A stretch of 64,000 nucleotides of DNA from an uncultured Eubacteriales bacterium (GTDB lineage: Bacteria; Bacillota; Clostridia; Oscillospirales; Butyricicoccaceae), in NCBI GenBank assembly GCA_910579575.1, contig CAJTUM010000007.1, positions 1-64,000 of the forward strand. Direction: 5' to 3'. Numbering within the stretch: position 1 is the first letter of the stretch; each line of letters starts with the position of its first letter. Shown here piece by piece: positions 1 to 8,595 of the stretch. The notes under the pieces were generated by a model. That model saw only the letters and a program-made list of their open reading frames with translations. It searched no databases and was not told the DNA's origin. Made by a program: the position numbers and the translations under genes.

Positions 1-157
1 CCCTTGGCTTCGCCGCGGTTGCACGAGTACGCCCGCCGGCGCTTGCCGGCCGATAACGGGGTCGGAATCCTCCGGCGCGGCTCATGCTGTCGAGCACAAA
101 AGCCCTTGGCTTCGCCGCGGTTGCACGAGTACGCCCGCCGGCGCTTGCCGGCCGATA
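1..157. repeat. 102-bp tandem repeat, two partial units
   Basis: A 55-bp stretch at 1-55 recurs exactly at 103-157, with 47 bp between, giving a 102-bp period that may continue beyond the left edge. The right part of each unit contains a GCCGGC-AAGC-GCCGGC type hairpin. The second copy ends one base before the stop codon of the reverse-strand helicase gene, so it forms the start of that gene's 3' region. No coding function is seen. Confidence 0.85.
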
Positions 158-3100
158 TTAAAAGAAGCTGAGTTGGCGGCCTTGGGCGCGGGCGCCGGCC
201 TGACGGAGTTCCAGCAGCGAGGCGGGGATTTCTGCCAGGAAAGGGGAGGGCTGGCCGGAGGTCAGCAAAATCAGCCGCTCTCTGGCTCGGGTCATGCCCA
301 CATAGAGCAGCCGACGCTCTTCCTCTTCGTCCGTCGGCCCCTGGGCGGTTTCCAGAGGTAGAATACCCCGGGTCAGGCCGCACACAAAGGTTACGGGAAA
401 TTCCAGCCCCTTGGCGCCGTGGAGGGTGGTCAGCCGCAGGGCGCCCGCCGGATATCGGCGTCGGGCGGCCCGCAGCAAATCCCCTTCCTGTCCCAACGCC
501 AGCTGGTTCAGCAGCGCAGGCATGGTTTTGTGGAATAAAGCCGTTTGGCTGAAGCGTTTCCAGTCTTCGTCCTGCTCTAAACCTAAGGCGGCGGCCAACC
601 GATCCAGCAGCTTTTCCGGTTTTTCCCGGCTTGCCCCTTGTTCCATCTCCTCCGCAAGGCGGAAAAATAAGGATAACTCCGTCAAGCCGCCGTAGTCGTG
701 CCGGGCCTTGGGCCAGAAATCCGGCTGTTTGGCCAGGGCCGTCAGGCTCTGGGCCAGGTCTGCCGGGCAGCGGAACAGCTGGGTTAAGCCGGCGTACAGA
801 CCGGGGATATCCTGGTTGTTCAGCAAAAAACGAAAGAATCCCGCTGCGCCGCGGGGTCTTTCGCCGGTCAGACAATCGTCCCGGCTGGCGACCACATAGG
901 GGACGCCTTCTTTTTTCAGGCAATGCTCCAGCAGCCGGGTTTCCCGGCGGGCGCGGCACAAAATGGCCATTTCAGAAAAGCTGTAGGCCCGGTCCTCTCG
1001 GCCCCAGCGGGCGGCGGTCAGCATATCCACGCCGCCGGCCAGCCGGGCCGCCTCTTTGGCCGCGAAAATTCCCTGGGCCAAGGGACTTTCAGCTTGAACC
1101 AGCTGAACGGCTGGGCCCTGGGCGGATTGGGGCCGCAGCAGCCGAGGCTGGCCCGGATTATGGTCGATCAGCGCCAGGGCGCAGCGGATAATCGACGGGG
1201 CGGAGCGATAATTTTCCTCCAGCCGCAGGGTCTCCAGCGCCGGGAGATCCTGGGCCAGTTTCTGAAAGCAGCCGGCGTCGCCGCCCCGAAAACCGTAGAT
1301 GGCCTGATCCGGGTCGCCGATGACGAACAGACTTTGGCTTTTTTTGGCCCAAGCCAGAGTCAGCTGATATTGCAAAGGGCTGCTGTCCTGAAATTCGTCC
1401 ACCAACAGGTGGGTAAAGCGCCGGGCCTGCTTGGAATCCATCTGCCGGGCCTGCTCCAGCCCTCGCAGCAGAATATCGTCAAAATCCATGGCGCCGGCTC
1501 GTTCCAAAGCCGCTTGATAGGCTTCGCAGGCCGGGTTCAGCGCCGAATCCAGCGCCGGAGCCTGGTTTTTCCGGCGGGATACCTGGTCCAGCAGCCGCCG
1601 CGGCGGCAGGGAAAGGCCCAGCTCCTTCAGCGTCCGGGCCGCCAGCTCCAGGGCTTGGTATTCGTCCAGCAGAGCGGGCCGTTCCGGCGGAGCCAGCTCC
1701 AGGCACAGGCTGTGGAACGTGCCGACGCGCATCGCCCGAGCCGCCGACTTTCCCGCCGCTTGTTCCAAGCGTTGGCGCAGCTGGTCCGCGGCGTGGGTCG
1801 TGAAGGTGACGGCGGTAATCTGCCCTGGTTTGGAGCCTGTTTCCAGCAGCCGGAGGATACGGGCCGTCAGGGTGTGGGTTTTGCCCGTTCCCGGCCCGGC
1901 CACGACGGCCAGAGCGGGGCTTTGGCTGCAAACCGCCGCCTGTTGGGCCGGGTTGAGCCCGGCGGGAGCCTGCCGCGGCGCAGATTCCTTTTTGGGGGAG
2001 GAAACCGGCGTTTTTGGGAGGGCAGGGGCTTTGCGGGCCGCCGGCGCCGAGACGCCGCCAAACCAGCTGACCTGGCCGCCATAAGCCTGGCGTTCCTCCG
2101 GCGTCAGCAGCTCCAGCTTGCCATAAACGCCGTCGTAGCCCGGAGTCCAGCGGGCCTGACCCGCCCGAAGGCGGCGCAGCCCTTCTTCCACCCATTGGCC
2201 TGCCACCCGGCCCACGTCGGCCAGGGGCGCTTGACGCAGAATGTAAAACTCCGGCCCCAGTTGGCGCAGCAGCAGCCGGTATACTCGGTCCGCTCGGGCG
2301 CTGGCCGGCCCCAGGCCGGCGGAGGCGGCGATCACTTCGGGCAGCGGGGCCAGCCGCTCAAAAGGGGCGGCGTCAGGAGGTTGGAAGCCGGCCATTCGGT
2401 CGGCCAGTTGGAGCGTCCTGTGCTCCACGCCTACCGTCAGCTTTTTGCCGCAGATCGGGCAGATTCCGCCCAGAGCCTCCGCCTGCTCGGGAGAAAGGCC
2501 CGGCCCGCAATCCCGGCAGCCGTCCCAATGGTATTTGCCCTCTTCGGGGAAAAACTCCACGGTGCCCCGCCAACCGGCTTCCCGCCCCCCGCAAACGGCT
2601 TGGACCAGCGCCGGATAGGAATAGGGGATCTCCAGCAAATTGGCCTCCCGCCCCAACTTGGCCGGGGAGTGGGCGTCGGAATTGGACAGGAGGGTCAGCC
2701 CGTCCAAAGCGGAAATCCGCCAGTTCATGGGCGGGTCGGAGGAAAGACCGGTTTCCAAGGCCCGGATTTGGGGCGTCAGGTCGCCAAAGCACTCCTCGAT
2801 GGAATCAAAGCCAGAAAAAGCGCCGAACAGGGAAAAGTGAGGCGTCCAGATATGGGCGGGGACAAACAGGGCTTCCGGGCAAGTTTCCAGCGTCAGCTCC
2901 AGCAGATCCCGGCAATCCAGCCCCAGGATAGGCCGGCCGTCGGAGCGGAGGTTGCCGACAGCCTCCAGCCGGCGAGAAAGGGCCTCCGCCGCCTCCAAGC
3001 CGGGCAGCAGAATCAGGCTGTGGACCTTGCGGGTTTTTCCGTCCTTTTTATAAATGGAGCTGATTTCTCCTGTGACCACAAAGCGGGGCGGCGTTCCGCC

Positions 3101-3325
3101 CTCCCAGGGCTCCAGCCGCAGGGAAGGGCGCAGGGTATACAGGCCCTCTTCGGCGGGCTCCAGCTTTTCCTGTAGCTCCTGCCGCCAGCCTGGGTGGGTG
3201 AAATCCCCGGTTCCCACCAGATGGATTCCTTTTCGCCTGGCCCAGAGATCCAGATGCTCCGGGTCTCCCTCCCGGCTGGTGGCCCGGGAAAAACGAGAAT
3301 GGATGTGCAGGTCGGCAATCAACAT
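158..3325 (-). CDS. PHP-domain (endonuclease Q-like) / UvrD-family helicase fusion
   Basis: This 1055-residue protein joins two DNA-repair modules. Residues 1-350 resemble the endonuclease Q/PHP family: LHIHS at 6-10, GTGDFTHP near 41 and SDAHS near 217 supply metal ligands, and a Cys4 zinc site (C270, C273, C289, C292) follows. From about 455 it is a superfamily 1 UvrD/PcrA helicase with Walker A GPGTGKT (K482), DEFQDSS, GDPDQAIYGFRGGD, EENYRS, TTLHGAKGLEFP and YVGMTRARERL. EndoQ relatives nick DNA 5' of deaminated bases, so the fusion plausibly nicks and then unwinds damaged DNA; that link is inferred. The start is the ATG at 3325 with GAAGGAGGGG upstream. An in-frame extension to 3496 has no ribosome site and was rejected. 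Confidence 0.9.
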   Translation of the reverse strand: MLIADLHIHSRFSRATSREGDPEHLDLWARRKGIHLVGTGDFTHPGWRQELQEKLEPAEEGLYTLRPSLRLEPWEGGTPPRFVVTGEISSIYKKDGKTRKVHSLILLPGLEAAEALSRRLEAVGNLRSDGRPILGLDCRDLLELTLETCPEALFVPAHIWTPHFSLFGAFSGFDSIEECFGDLTPQIRALETGLSSDPPMNWRISALDGLTLLSNSDAHSPAKLGREANLLEIPYSYPALVQAVCGGREAGWRGTVEFFPEEGKYHWDGCRDCGPGLSPEQAEALGGICPICGKKLTVGVEHRTLQLADRMAGFQPPDAAPFERLAPLPEVIAASAGLGPASARADRVYRLLLRQLGPEFYILRQAPLADVGRVAGQWVEEGLRRLRAGQARWTPGYDGVYGKLELLTPEERQAYGGQVSWFGGVSAPAARKAPALPKTPVSSPKKESAPRQAPAGLNPAQQAAVCSQSPALAVVAGPGTGKTHTLTARILRLLETGSKPGQITAVTFTTHAADQLRQRLEQAAGKSAARAMRVGTFHSLCLELAPPERPALLDEYQALELAARTLKELGLSLPPRRLLDQVSRRKNQAPALDSALNPACEAYQAALERAGAMDFDDILLRGLEQARQMDSKQARRFTHLLVDEFQDSSPLQYQLTLAWAKKSQSLFVIGDPDQAIYGFRGGDAGCFQKLAQDLPALETLRLEENYRSAPSIIRCALALIDHNPGQPRLLRPQSAQGPAVQLVQAESPLAQGIFAAKEAARLAGGVDMLTAARWGREDRAYSFSEMAILCRARRETRLLEHCLKKEGVPYVVASRDDCLTGERPRGAAGFFRFLLNNQDIPGLYAGLTQLFRCPADLAQSLTALAKQPDFWPKARHDYGGLTELSLFFRLAEEMEQGASREKPEKLLDRLAAALGLEQDEDWKRFSQTALFHKTMPALLNQLALGQEGDLLRAARRRYPAGALRLTTLHGAKGLEFPVTFVCGLTRGILPLETAQGPTDEEEERRLLYVGMTRARERLILLTSGQPSPFLAEIPASLLELRQAGARAQGRQLSFF

Positions 3326-3513
3326 CGCGGCCCCTCCTTCTTTGGCTCTCTGTGATTTTGTTGTTTTTTCCTGTTGTGCTACAGTATAATATAAATCATC
3401 CGGCAAGAAAACAAAAAACGCCGGCGAAAGCCTCAAAATCCTCGGTTTTTTTGCGCTTTTCTGCCCCTGGGCGCGGCGGCGAAAAAAATCATCCAAAAAA
3501 GTTAAAATCCCTC

Positions 3514-3542
3514 TTGCTTTTTTTCGCCGGCCGTGGTATGAT
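3514..3542 (+). promoter_or_regulatory. sigma-A promoter of tRNA-Arg
   Basis: TTGCTT (3514-3519), a 17-bp spacer and TATGAT (3537-3542) lie 28 bp ahead of the tRNA. Confidence 0.6.
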
Positions 3543-3570
3543 AAGCAAGCGATGTGAAAGCAGAAGATAT

Positions 3571-3647
<77 letters not shown>

Positions 3648-3648
3648 G

Positions 3649-3684
3649 AATCCCCTGAAGGTTAGCTTCGGGGGATTTGTTTTA
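3649..3684 (+). terminator. Intrinsic terminator after tRNA-Arg
   Basis: AATCCCCTGAAG (3649-3660) pairs with CTTCGGGGGATT (3666-3677) across a 5-nt loop and is followed by TTGTTTT. Confidence 0.85.
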
Positions 3685-3709
3685 TTCAAACAAAAGGGGG
3701 CGGGCGAGG

Positions 3710-4411
3710 ATGAGCGTGGACTTAAACTTTTGGAGGTATCAAAAGGGCGCGTCCTTAAAGGACGAGGACGCGTATCAAAAAGCCTGCTGCGATCATGAAT
3801 GGGTAGAAGGGTTGGAGCTTCTGCCAATCGAGGATATTCTAAACGAAACGGCAAAGGTTTTTTGCCAATGGACTTCGCTGGATCCATTCCACTATGAGGG
3901 GAAGGAGCGGGGCTCCTTTCAAATCTCGACCACGCCGCAAACCGTCCGTTTTGATTGCTACTCCATGGAGAAAGCGGAGATGAAGCGCTTTTCCTCCGTT
4001 CTGTCCCAATTTGGGTGTCCGCTGTACGACCCGCAGCAGGGCGCGCGCTTTGATAAACTTGCGGTTTTTTTGATCGACGAAGCGGGGCAATATCAAGAAG
4101 AGATCGAGCAAGAATTATCGCGGCTGCTTCCGCGGCTGGAGCTGGAAACCCGCGCCGCGACATGGGACGAATCGGTTCGCCTTGCGGAGCTATGCGGTCA
4201 TATCCAATATCACGCGGCGATTCACCGCGCAAAGACGCTGACAAAAGCGACCTCTTTTCTGCGGTTTGGCCGCGGCTGGGCCAACCGCTCCTGCCAATGC
4301 AAAACCGCCCTGCTGGCCGAAGGGGAGGAACGACGGATTTTGGCGGAGCTGCTGCGAACGTCCATCCAACGGGTCGCGGGCGATTTTTTAGAGAGAACTT
4401 ATTATGAATAA
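3710..4411 (+). CDS. Conserved hypothetical protein (MSVDLNFW family)
   Basis: A 233-residue soluble protein that opens MSVDLNFWRYQKG. It has no signal peptide and no membrane segment. The N-terminal half has several aromatic and acidic motifs (ISTTPQTVRFDCYSM; FGCPLYDPQQG), and the C-terminal third has scattered Cys and His residues without an obvious metal pattern. The look is that of small Firmicute proteins of unknown role, some of which accompany immunity genes, but nothing here proves that. The ATG at 3710 follows GGGCGAGG; an upstream in-frame ATG at 3677 overlaps the tRNA terminator. The gene stands alone between two hairpins. Confidence 0.7.
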   Translation: MSVDLNFWRYQKGASLKDEDAYQKACCDHEWVEGLELLPIEDILNETAKVFCQWTSLDPFHYEGKERGSFQISTTPQTVRFDCYSMEKAEMKRFSSVLSQFGCPLYDPQQGARFDKLAVFLIDEAGQYQEEIEQELSRLLPRLELETRAATWDESVRLAELCGHIQYHAAIHRAKTLTKATSFLRFGRGWANRSCQCKTALLAEGEERRILAELLRTSIQRVAGDFLERTYYE

Positions 4412-4443
4412 GGGCCGGCGGTTTGCGCCTTTGGCCCCTTCTG

Positions 4444-4487
4444 CGCAAACAAGAGGGACATTCCGAAGAATGTCCCTCTTGTTTGCG
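4444..4487. repeat. Perfect 20-bp inverted repeat with tetraloop
   Basis: Positions 4444-4463 and 4468-4487 are exact reverse complements around the loop CGAA. Neither side has a T-run, so it is not a typical terminator, although it sits between convergent genes. It could be a REP-like or miniature element. The remaining sequence of the 4412-4571 gap holds only a GCCGGC-type palindrome at its right end. Confidence 0.8.
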
Positions 4488-4571
4488 TACGCATCCCAAG
4501 CCCAGGCTCCGGGCAGAGCGGATCATAGGTCCTTCCAGCCGATACGGAGCGCGCCCGCCGGCGTTGGCCGG

Positions 4572-5495
4572 CTATTTTTCGCGCCATTGCTCGTTTTTGC
4601 CGTTGGACCAAACCACCATATTGCGGCCATAGCGCTTGGCGTCATAGAGCATGGCGTCGGCCATCATCAGATAGGAATTGTAATCGTCGCCGCTTTTGGG
4701 AGAAATGGTGACGCCGCCGATGCTGACGGTCACCCAGCCGGTTTTTGTGGCCCGATGGGGCATTCGCAGCTCTTCGATCTGTTGGCGGATGCGCTTCATG
4801 TGGTCAAAGGCTTGGCGGCTATCGTCCCCTAAAATCAGCGCCACAAACTCCTCTCCGCCGTAGCGGGCGAAAAAATCCGTGACGCGCTGAAGCCGGCTGT
4901 CCACTGCGCCGGCCACGGCGGCGATGACTTTGTCCCCCGCCGGGTGGCCGTAGGTGTCGTTATACAGCTTGAACAGGTCGATATCGAACATACAGATGGA
5001 GATCGGCTTGCCAAGCCGCACAGCCTCTTGCCATTTGACGGCGCTGTAGTTGTCATATTGCCGGCGGTTGGCCACGCCGGTCAGCTCGTCGACCAAGGCC
5101 TGGCGCTGAATTTGAAGCCGATATTGATAGAGCTTGATATGGGTGTTTACCCGGGCTTTGACGATCATGGGGTGAAAGGGCTTGGCGATATAATCCACAG
5201 CCCCCAGCACCAGCCCCCGCTCCTCGCTGTAGGTATCAGAGAGGCTGGTAATCATAATGACAGGGATGTATTTGGTGACAATGGACTCCTGCATCTCCCG
5301 CAGCAGGGAAAAGCCGTCCATATCCGGCATGATAACGTCCAGCAGGACCAGAGAATATTCCCCCGACATCGCTTGCTCCAGCCCCTCCTTGCCGGTATGG
5401 ACTACCGTCACCTGATAATCATCCTCCAAAATGGAGCGCAGATAATTGGCTTGCACAGCGCTGTCGTCGATAATCAATATTTTTTGGATGCTCAT
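4572..5495 (-). CDS. Response regulator with diguanylate cyclase (GGDEF) output
   Basis: This 307-residue cytoplasmic protein has a receiver domain (1-120) and a GGDEF domain (about 135-300). The receiver has acidic residues D10/D11, phosphoacceptor D53 (LLDVIMPDMDG) and K105. The cyclase keeps the active-site GGEEF at 213-217 and the inhibitory I-site RVTD at 204-207, so it should make c-di-GMP from two GTP under product inhibition once phosphorylated. The layout resembles PleD/WspR types with one receiver. The start at 5495 follows GGAGGAG; a longer frame to 5855 has no ribosome site. No partner kinase is adjacent, so its input is unknown. Confidence 0.92.
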   Translation of the reverse strand: MSIQKILIIDDSAVQANYLRSILEDDYQVTVVHTGKEGLEQAMSGEYSLVLLDVIMPDMDGFSLLREMQESIVTKYIPVIMITSLSDTYSEERGLVLGAVDYIAKPFHPMIVKARVNTHIKLYQYRLQIQRQALVDELTGVANRRQYDNYSAVKWQEAVRLGKPISICMFDIDLFKLYNDTYGHPAGDKVIAAVAGAVDSRLQRVTDFFARYGGEEFVALILGDDSRQAFDHMKRIRQQIEELRMPHRATKTGWVTVSIGGVTISPKSGDDYNSYLMMADAMLYDAKRYGRNMVVWSNGKNEQWREK

Positions 5496-5635
5496 TGCTT
5501 GTTTGCTCCTCCGCGGTTTGATTTGTCTTTGGCAAACGGGCCGCCCTTGGGGCAGGAACCGGACGAATACCGATAAAACTTTTCCCATTATACCGAAAAC
5601 CGCGTCAAAAAGATAGAGCCCTTTTGAAATTTTCT

Positions 5636-6208
5636 TTAGGGCAGCCGCGCCCAGGCGCAGGCCAGCCGGGCAGGGCTTTCCCCGCCGTTTTGCAGGATCG
5701 CTTGCCCTTCTCCCTCCAGCAGCAGGGAATCCCGCGGGCCCAGGGCCTGGCCGCCGGCGGAAAGCGCCTCTCCCTGCGCGGCGAAAGCCAGAGCAAAGCA
5801 GCCCGCTTCGCATTTCAGCGCAAAGCGTTCCCCTGGGGCCAGCGCCTGGGCCCAAAGGCCGCCGGCGGCGCCTTGGCGCAGCATCAGGTTAAAATCCGTC
5901 CCGCAGCCAAAGCTGGTCGTTTGCCAGCCGCCGTCAAAGGTTTCCGCTTCATAGGGCGTCAAGGTCGTTTCGCCGCGGCCTTGGTAAACCAGGCGAGCCG
6001 CGCCCTCCAACATCATGATATGCCGTTGGACCCCGGGCAGAGGCGTGAAATCCGATTGCGGGCATTGGATAACCGCGCTGCTCAGCCGGAAGATAAAATT
6101 CCGACGGCTGTAATCGCCGTCCTCTGGGTAAAGATAAATCTGGGCGGTGGTTCCGCCCGCCCAGCGGGAGACGGGGTAATCCGCCGCCCGCAGAATTCTG
6201 ACCTTCAT
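5636..6208 (-). CDS. HutD/Ves family cupin protein
   Basis: The 190-residue protein opens MKVRILRAADYPVSRWAGGTTAQIYLYP, the typical beginning of the HutD/Ves bicupin family, and carries FRLSSAVI and LPGVQRHIMMLEG in the expected order. HutD proteins sit near histidine-utilisation genes in other bacteria and are proposed to bind formylglutamate-like ligands. No hut gene is present here, so its ligand is open. The ATG at 6208 follows AAGGGACGAAGGAAC. It is upstream of and collinear with the GGDEF gene, but the 140-bp gap makes cotranscription uncertain. Confidence 0.8.
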   Translation of the reverse strand: MKVRILRAADYPVSRWAGGTTAQIYLYPEDGDYSRRNFIFRLSSAVIQCPQSDFTPLPGVQRHIMMLEGAARLVYQGRGETTLTPYEAETFDGGWQTTSFGCGTDFNLMLRQGAAGGLWAQALAPGERFALKCEAGCFALAFAAQGEALSAGGQALGPRDSLLLEGEGQAILQNGGESPARLACAWARLP

Positions 6209-6264
6209 GTTCCTTCGTCCCTTCTTAAGCCGGCCGATCTTTGCGCCGATTTTGTTTTATAGCG

Positions 6265-6786
6265 TTATCGCACAAAATGGACGGCGCCGGCGGCCCGCTC
6301 CTTGGGCTGGGGCGCCGGGCCTTTGGGATAGCCCAAAATCATGCAGCCCACGCCGGCGTAGCCTTGGGGAATGCCGGCGTCCTGGGCGAACCGCCGCCCT
6401 TCTTCTGTGGTCAGATACCGGCCCACGCAGTTGATCCAGCAGGAGCCAAGGCCCAGAGAAGCGGCGGCCAGAAACATATTTTCCATGGCCAAGGCGCAAT
6501 CCGCCACAGGGGCGATATTGCCTTCTTTTCCGGTTACCAGGATCAACGTGGGCGCGCCGTAGAAGGGGTCTGTCTCCACGCCCATCATCTTCTGGCAGCC
6601 TTCGGTAAGCCGCCGGATCATCGGTTGATTCTGCACCACGGTAAAATGCCAGGATTGCTGGTTCATGGCGCTGGGCGCCCACAGACCGCATTGCAGAATC
6701 TGCTCCAGCTGCTCTTCCTGAATCTGCCGGGCTTCATAACTGCGCCAGCTGCGGCGCTCCAAAATGGTTTGGATGACTTGATTCAT
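6265..6786 (-). CDS. Nitroreductase family protein
   Basis: A 173-residue flavin enzyme of the short nitroreductase family. ERRSWRSYEARQI near the N-terminus (FMN phosphate contact), GLWAPSAMNQQSWHFTVVQN at 33-52 and GLGSCWINCVG near 118 are family signatures. Members use NAD(P)H and FMN to reduce nitro compounds or quinones. The short length and AxxA-type C-terminus match the single-domain Clostridial type; the substrate cannot be read from sequence. The ATG at 6786 has GAAAGGAACG upstream. It lies 56 bp upstream of the HutD gene on the same strand and may be cotranscribed. Confidence 0.88.
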   Translation of the reverse strand: MNQVIQTILERRSWRSYEARQIQEEQLEQILQCGLWAPSAMNQQSWHFTVVQNQPMIRRLTEGCQKMMGVETDPFYGAPTLILVTGKEGNIAPVADCALAMENMFLAAASLGLGSCWINCVGRYLTTEEGRRFAQDAGIPQGYAGVGCMILGYPKGPAPQPKERAAGAVHFVR

Positions 6787-6933
6787 CGTTCGTCGTTCCT
6801 TTCTCGATTGCTTTTCCGCCTCAATGGGCTTGGATTGCCTTCACTTTACCACACCTTGCTCGCCCTGGCAAGGCCGGGACGGAGCGCTTTGCTTTGCTCG
6901 GGGCGTTTGGAGGCTTTCCTATCCTTCGGCCGC

Positions 6934-6962
6934 TTGCGCCGGCCGCTCTTCTGTGGTATCAT
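6934..6962 (+). promoter_or_regulatory. Candidate promoter of the NERD gene
   Basis: TTGCGC (6934-6939), 17 bp, TATCAT (6957-6962). It lies about 70 bp ahead of the chosen start. Confidence 0.5.
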
Positions 6963-7030
6963 TCCTTTTGAGAAACAAAAATAAAGCCCTTCGCAGGCTC
7001 TGCCAGGAGGGCGAGAGAGAGGAAACCTTC

Positions 7031-8446
7031 ATGCAGACAACAAACAAAACGGAACAAGCCGGGCTGGGATTGGCGGATTTTGCGGCGCTTTACCAGATGT
7101 CCATGCGCAGCTTTTTCTGGAAAATCGACGGCCGGCAGGGCCTCAAACAGTTGGGGAAGGAAAGCGAAAACAGCGCGATCGCAATGGCTTTTTATTTCAT
7201 GGCGTTGATTATCGCCTATGGGCCGATGGTCTGTTTGATCGGCGGCGTTTTGACGCTACACTTCTACATGATTCCCTTCAGCCTGATTTATATGGTTCTT
7301 CTGTCGCCTGTGGTTTTCAATTTTCCCAGGCTGAAATACAACCTGAAATTCACGCAGTCCGCCTGGTGGCAAAATACCGGCGTCCGGCCCAGCCAGATCA
7401 AAAAAGACCGGGGGCTTTACGGCGAATATATCGCCACGATGGCGGCGGAGCAGAGCTTGGCCAACAGCCAGGTCTTCGGCCGGGTGTTCAACAATGTCGT
7501 CGTGCCCAAAAAAGACGGAGATTTTAATGAAATCGACGTCCTTTCCGTCAATGAGTGCGGCGTCCACGTTATCGAAGCCAAGGCCCGCGGCGGCGTCTTT
7601 TACGGCAGCCTGATAGGAGAAACCTGGAAACAGGAAATCGGCGGGCAAGTCTTTGAACTGCAAAATCCTGTGGTCCAAAACCAAAACCATATCAATTATT
7701 TGCAGGAATATTTGGCGGAGGCCCTGCCCCAAGGCGGCGCCCGGCTCAAAGCGACGTTCCCCCTGAACGCAGTGAACGTGGTGCTTTTCGCTCAGGTGGA
7801 GATCGAGGACCGTCTCAACCGGGCAATCGGCCCCAAAGAGGCCTTTTTTGGCATGGCCGAAGGCCGAGAAGGGTACCAGAATCGAAATTTGCGCGAGATT
7901 TTCAAAACCCGATTCACCAAAGAAGAAACGGCCGCCATTGCCGCCGCTATTGAAAAAATCGCGCAGCATTCCCAGCAGGAGCTGGAGCGGCTCATGCAGG
8001 AACGGGCGGCAAAAAACCGTCAGGGCCAATTCCGCCACCCGACGACCTATTACCCTGTGCGGCTGGAAAGCCCCACGCTGGACGGCGAAATAGAGGAAAA
8101 CGATTTCATTTGCCGGGAAAGCGGCGGGTACCGGACCTATCTGGATCCCGAAGATCAGCTGTTCAAAGCGGTTCCCGCCGGCCAGATTGTGGAACAGGGC
8201 CAGCCTTGCGCCACGCTGGAGGAGGCTTTGGCCCAAAAGGGCCAGAAAGCGCCCGCCCGCAAGCCGCCTCTTTCGCGCCCGGAACCAGAAAACCCCCAGC
8301 CGGCGCCGCTGGAACAGGCGGAAGTCCGCCGGACGCCGCCAGCGGCGGGTTCCGCCAACCAAGGCGCTCGCGCCGGCCAGGTCGCTCGAGACGGCCGGGC
8401 CGCTTCCGCCGCGCAGGCCAAGCCCTCCGGCCAGGCCAAGCGATGA
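7031..8446 (+). CDS. Membrane-anchored NERD-domain protein
   Basis: This 471-residue protein has two close hydrophobic segments (about 48-95) followed by a NERD (nuclease-related) domain. Its signature is GLYGEYIA, then DFNEIDVLSVNECGVHVIEAKA, with the D...IE.K pattern that resembles the PD-(D/E)xK nuclease core, and NPVVQNQNHI. The last 80 residues are Pro/Ala/Gln-rich low complexity. NERD proteins are thought to act on DNA, but activity is unproven for most. The ATG at 7031 is taken because the preceding frame overlaps the promoter; a purine-rich GAGAGAGGA lies upstream. It is monocistronic, bounded by its own promoter and terminator. Confidence 0.85.
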   Translation: MQTTNKTEQAGLGLADFAALYQMSMRSFFWKIDGRQGLKQLGKESENSAIAMAFYFMALIIAYGPMVCLIGGVLTLHFYMIPFSLIYMVLLSPVVFNFPRLKYNLKFTQSAWWQNTGVRPSQIKKDRGLYGEYIATMAAEQSLANSQVFGRVFNNVVVPKKDGDFNEIDVLSVNECGVHVIEAKARGGVFYGSLIGETWKQEIGGQVFELQNPVVQNQNHINYLQEYLAEALPQGGARLKATFPLNAVNVVLFAQVEIEDRLNRAIGPKEAFFGMAEGREGYQNRNLREIFKTRFTKEETAAIAAAIEKIAQHSQQELERLMQERAAKNRQGQFRHPTTYYPVRLESPTLDGEIEENDFICRESGGYRTYLDPEDQLFKAVPAGQIVEQGQPCATLEEALAQKGQKAPARKPPLSRPEPENPQPAPLEQAEVRRTPPAAGSANQGARAGQVARDGRAASAAQAKPSGQAKR

Positions 8447-8454
8447 AAGCTGCG

Positions 8455-8493
8455 TTCCCCGGATTTCGGTTTTCCCGAAATCCGGGGAATTTT
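8455..8493 (+). terminator. Intrinsic terminator of the NERD gene
   Basis: A perfect 15-bp stem, TTCCCCGGATTTCGG with its complement (8455-8469/8475-8489), followed by TTTT. Confidence 0.92.
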
Positions 8494-8509
8494 GTAACAC
8501 AGAGGTAAC

Positions 8510-8538
8510 TTTACATCGGGCCCCGACCGTGGTATACT
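8510..8538 (+). promoter_or_regulatory. smpB promoter
   Basis: TTTACA (8510-8515), 17 bp, TATACT (8533-8538), with start of translation 58 bp downstream. Confidence 0.65.
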
Positions 8539-8595
8539 ATTCAATAGATGGGGGATTGGCCCATTGAAATTCGTCAAAAGGGGGCCGCGTTTGCC

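Noticed and set aside
1..157. Possible CRISPR array at the left edge
   Set aside because: Only two copies of a 55-bp unit with a 102-bp period are present, with GC-rich hairpins and no cas genes nearby. This is a tandem repeat.
923..3175. Long open frame on the plus strand opposite the helicase gene
   Set aside because: It is an antisense frame in GC-rich codons. It has no ribosome site or recognisable domain, while the reverse strand shows all helicase and PHP motifs.
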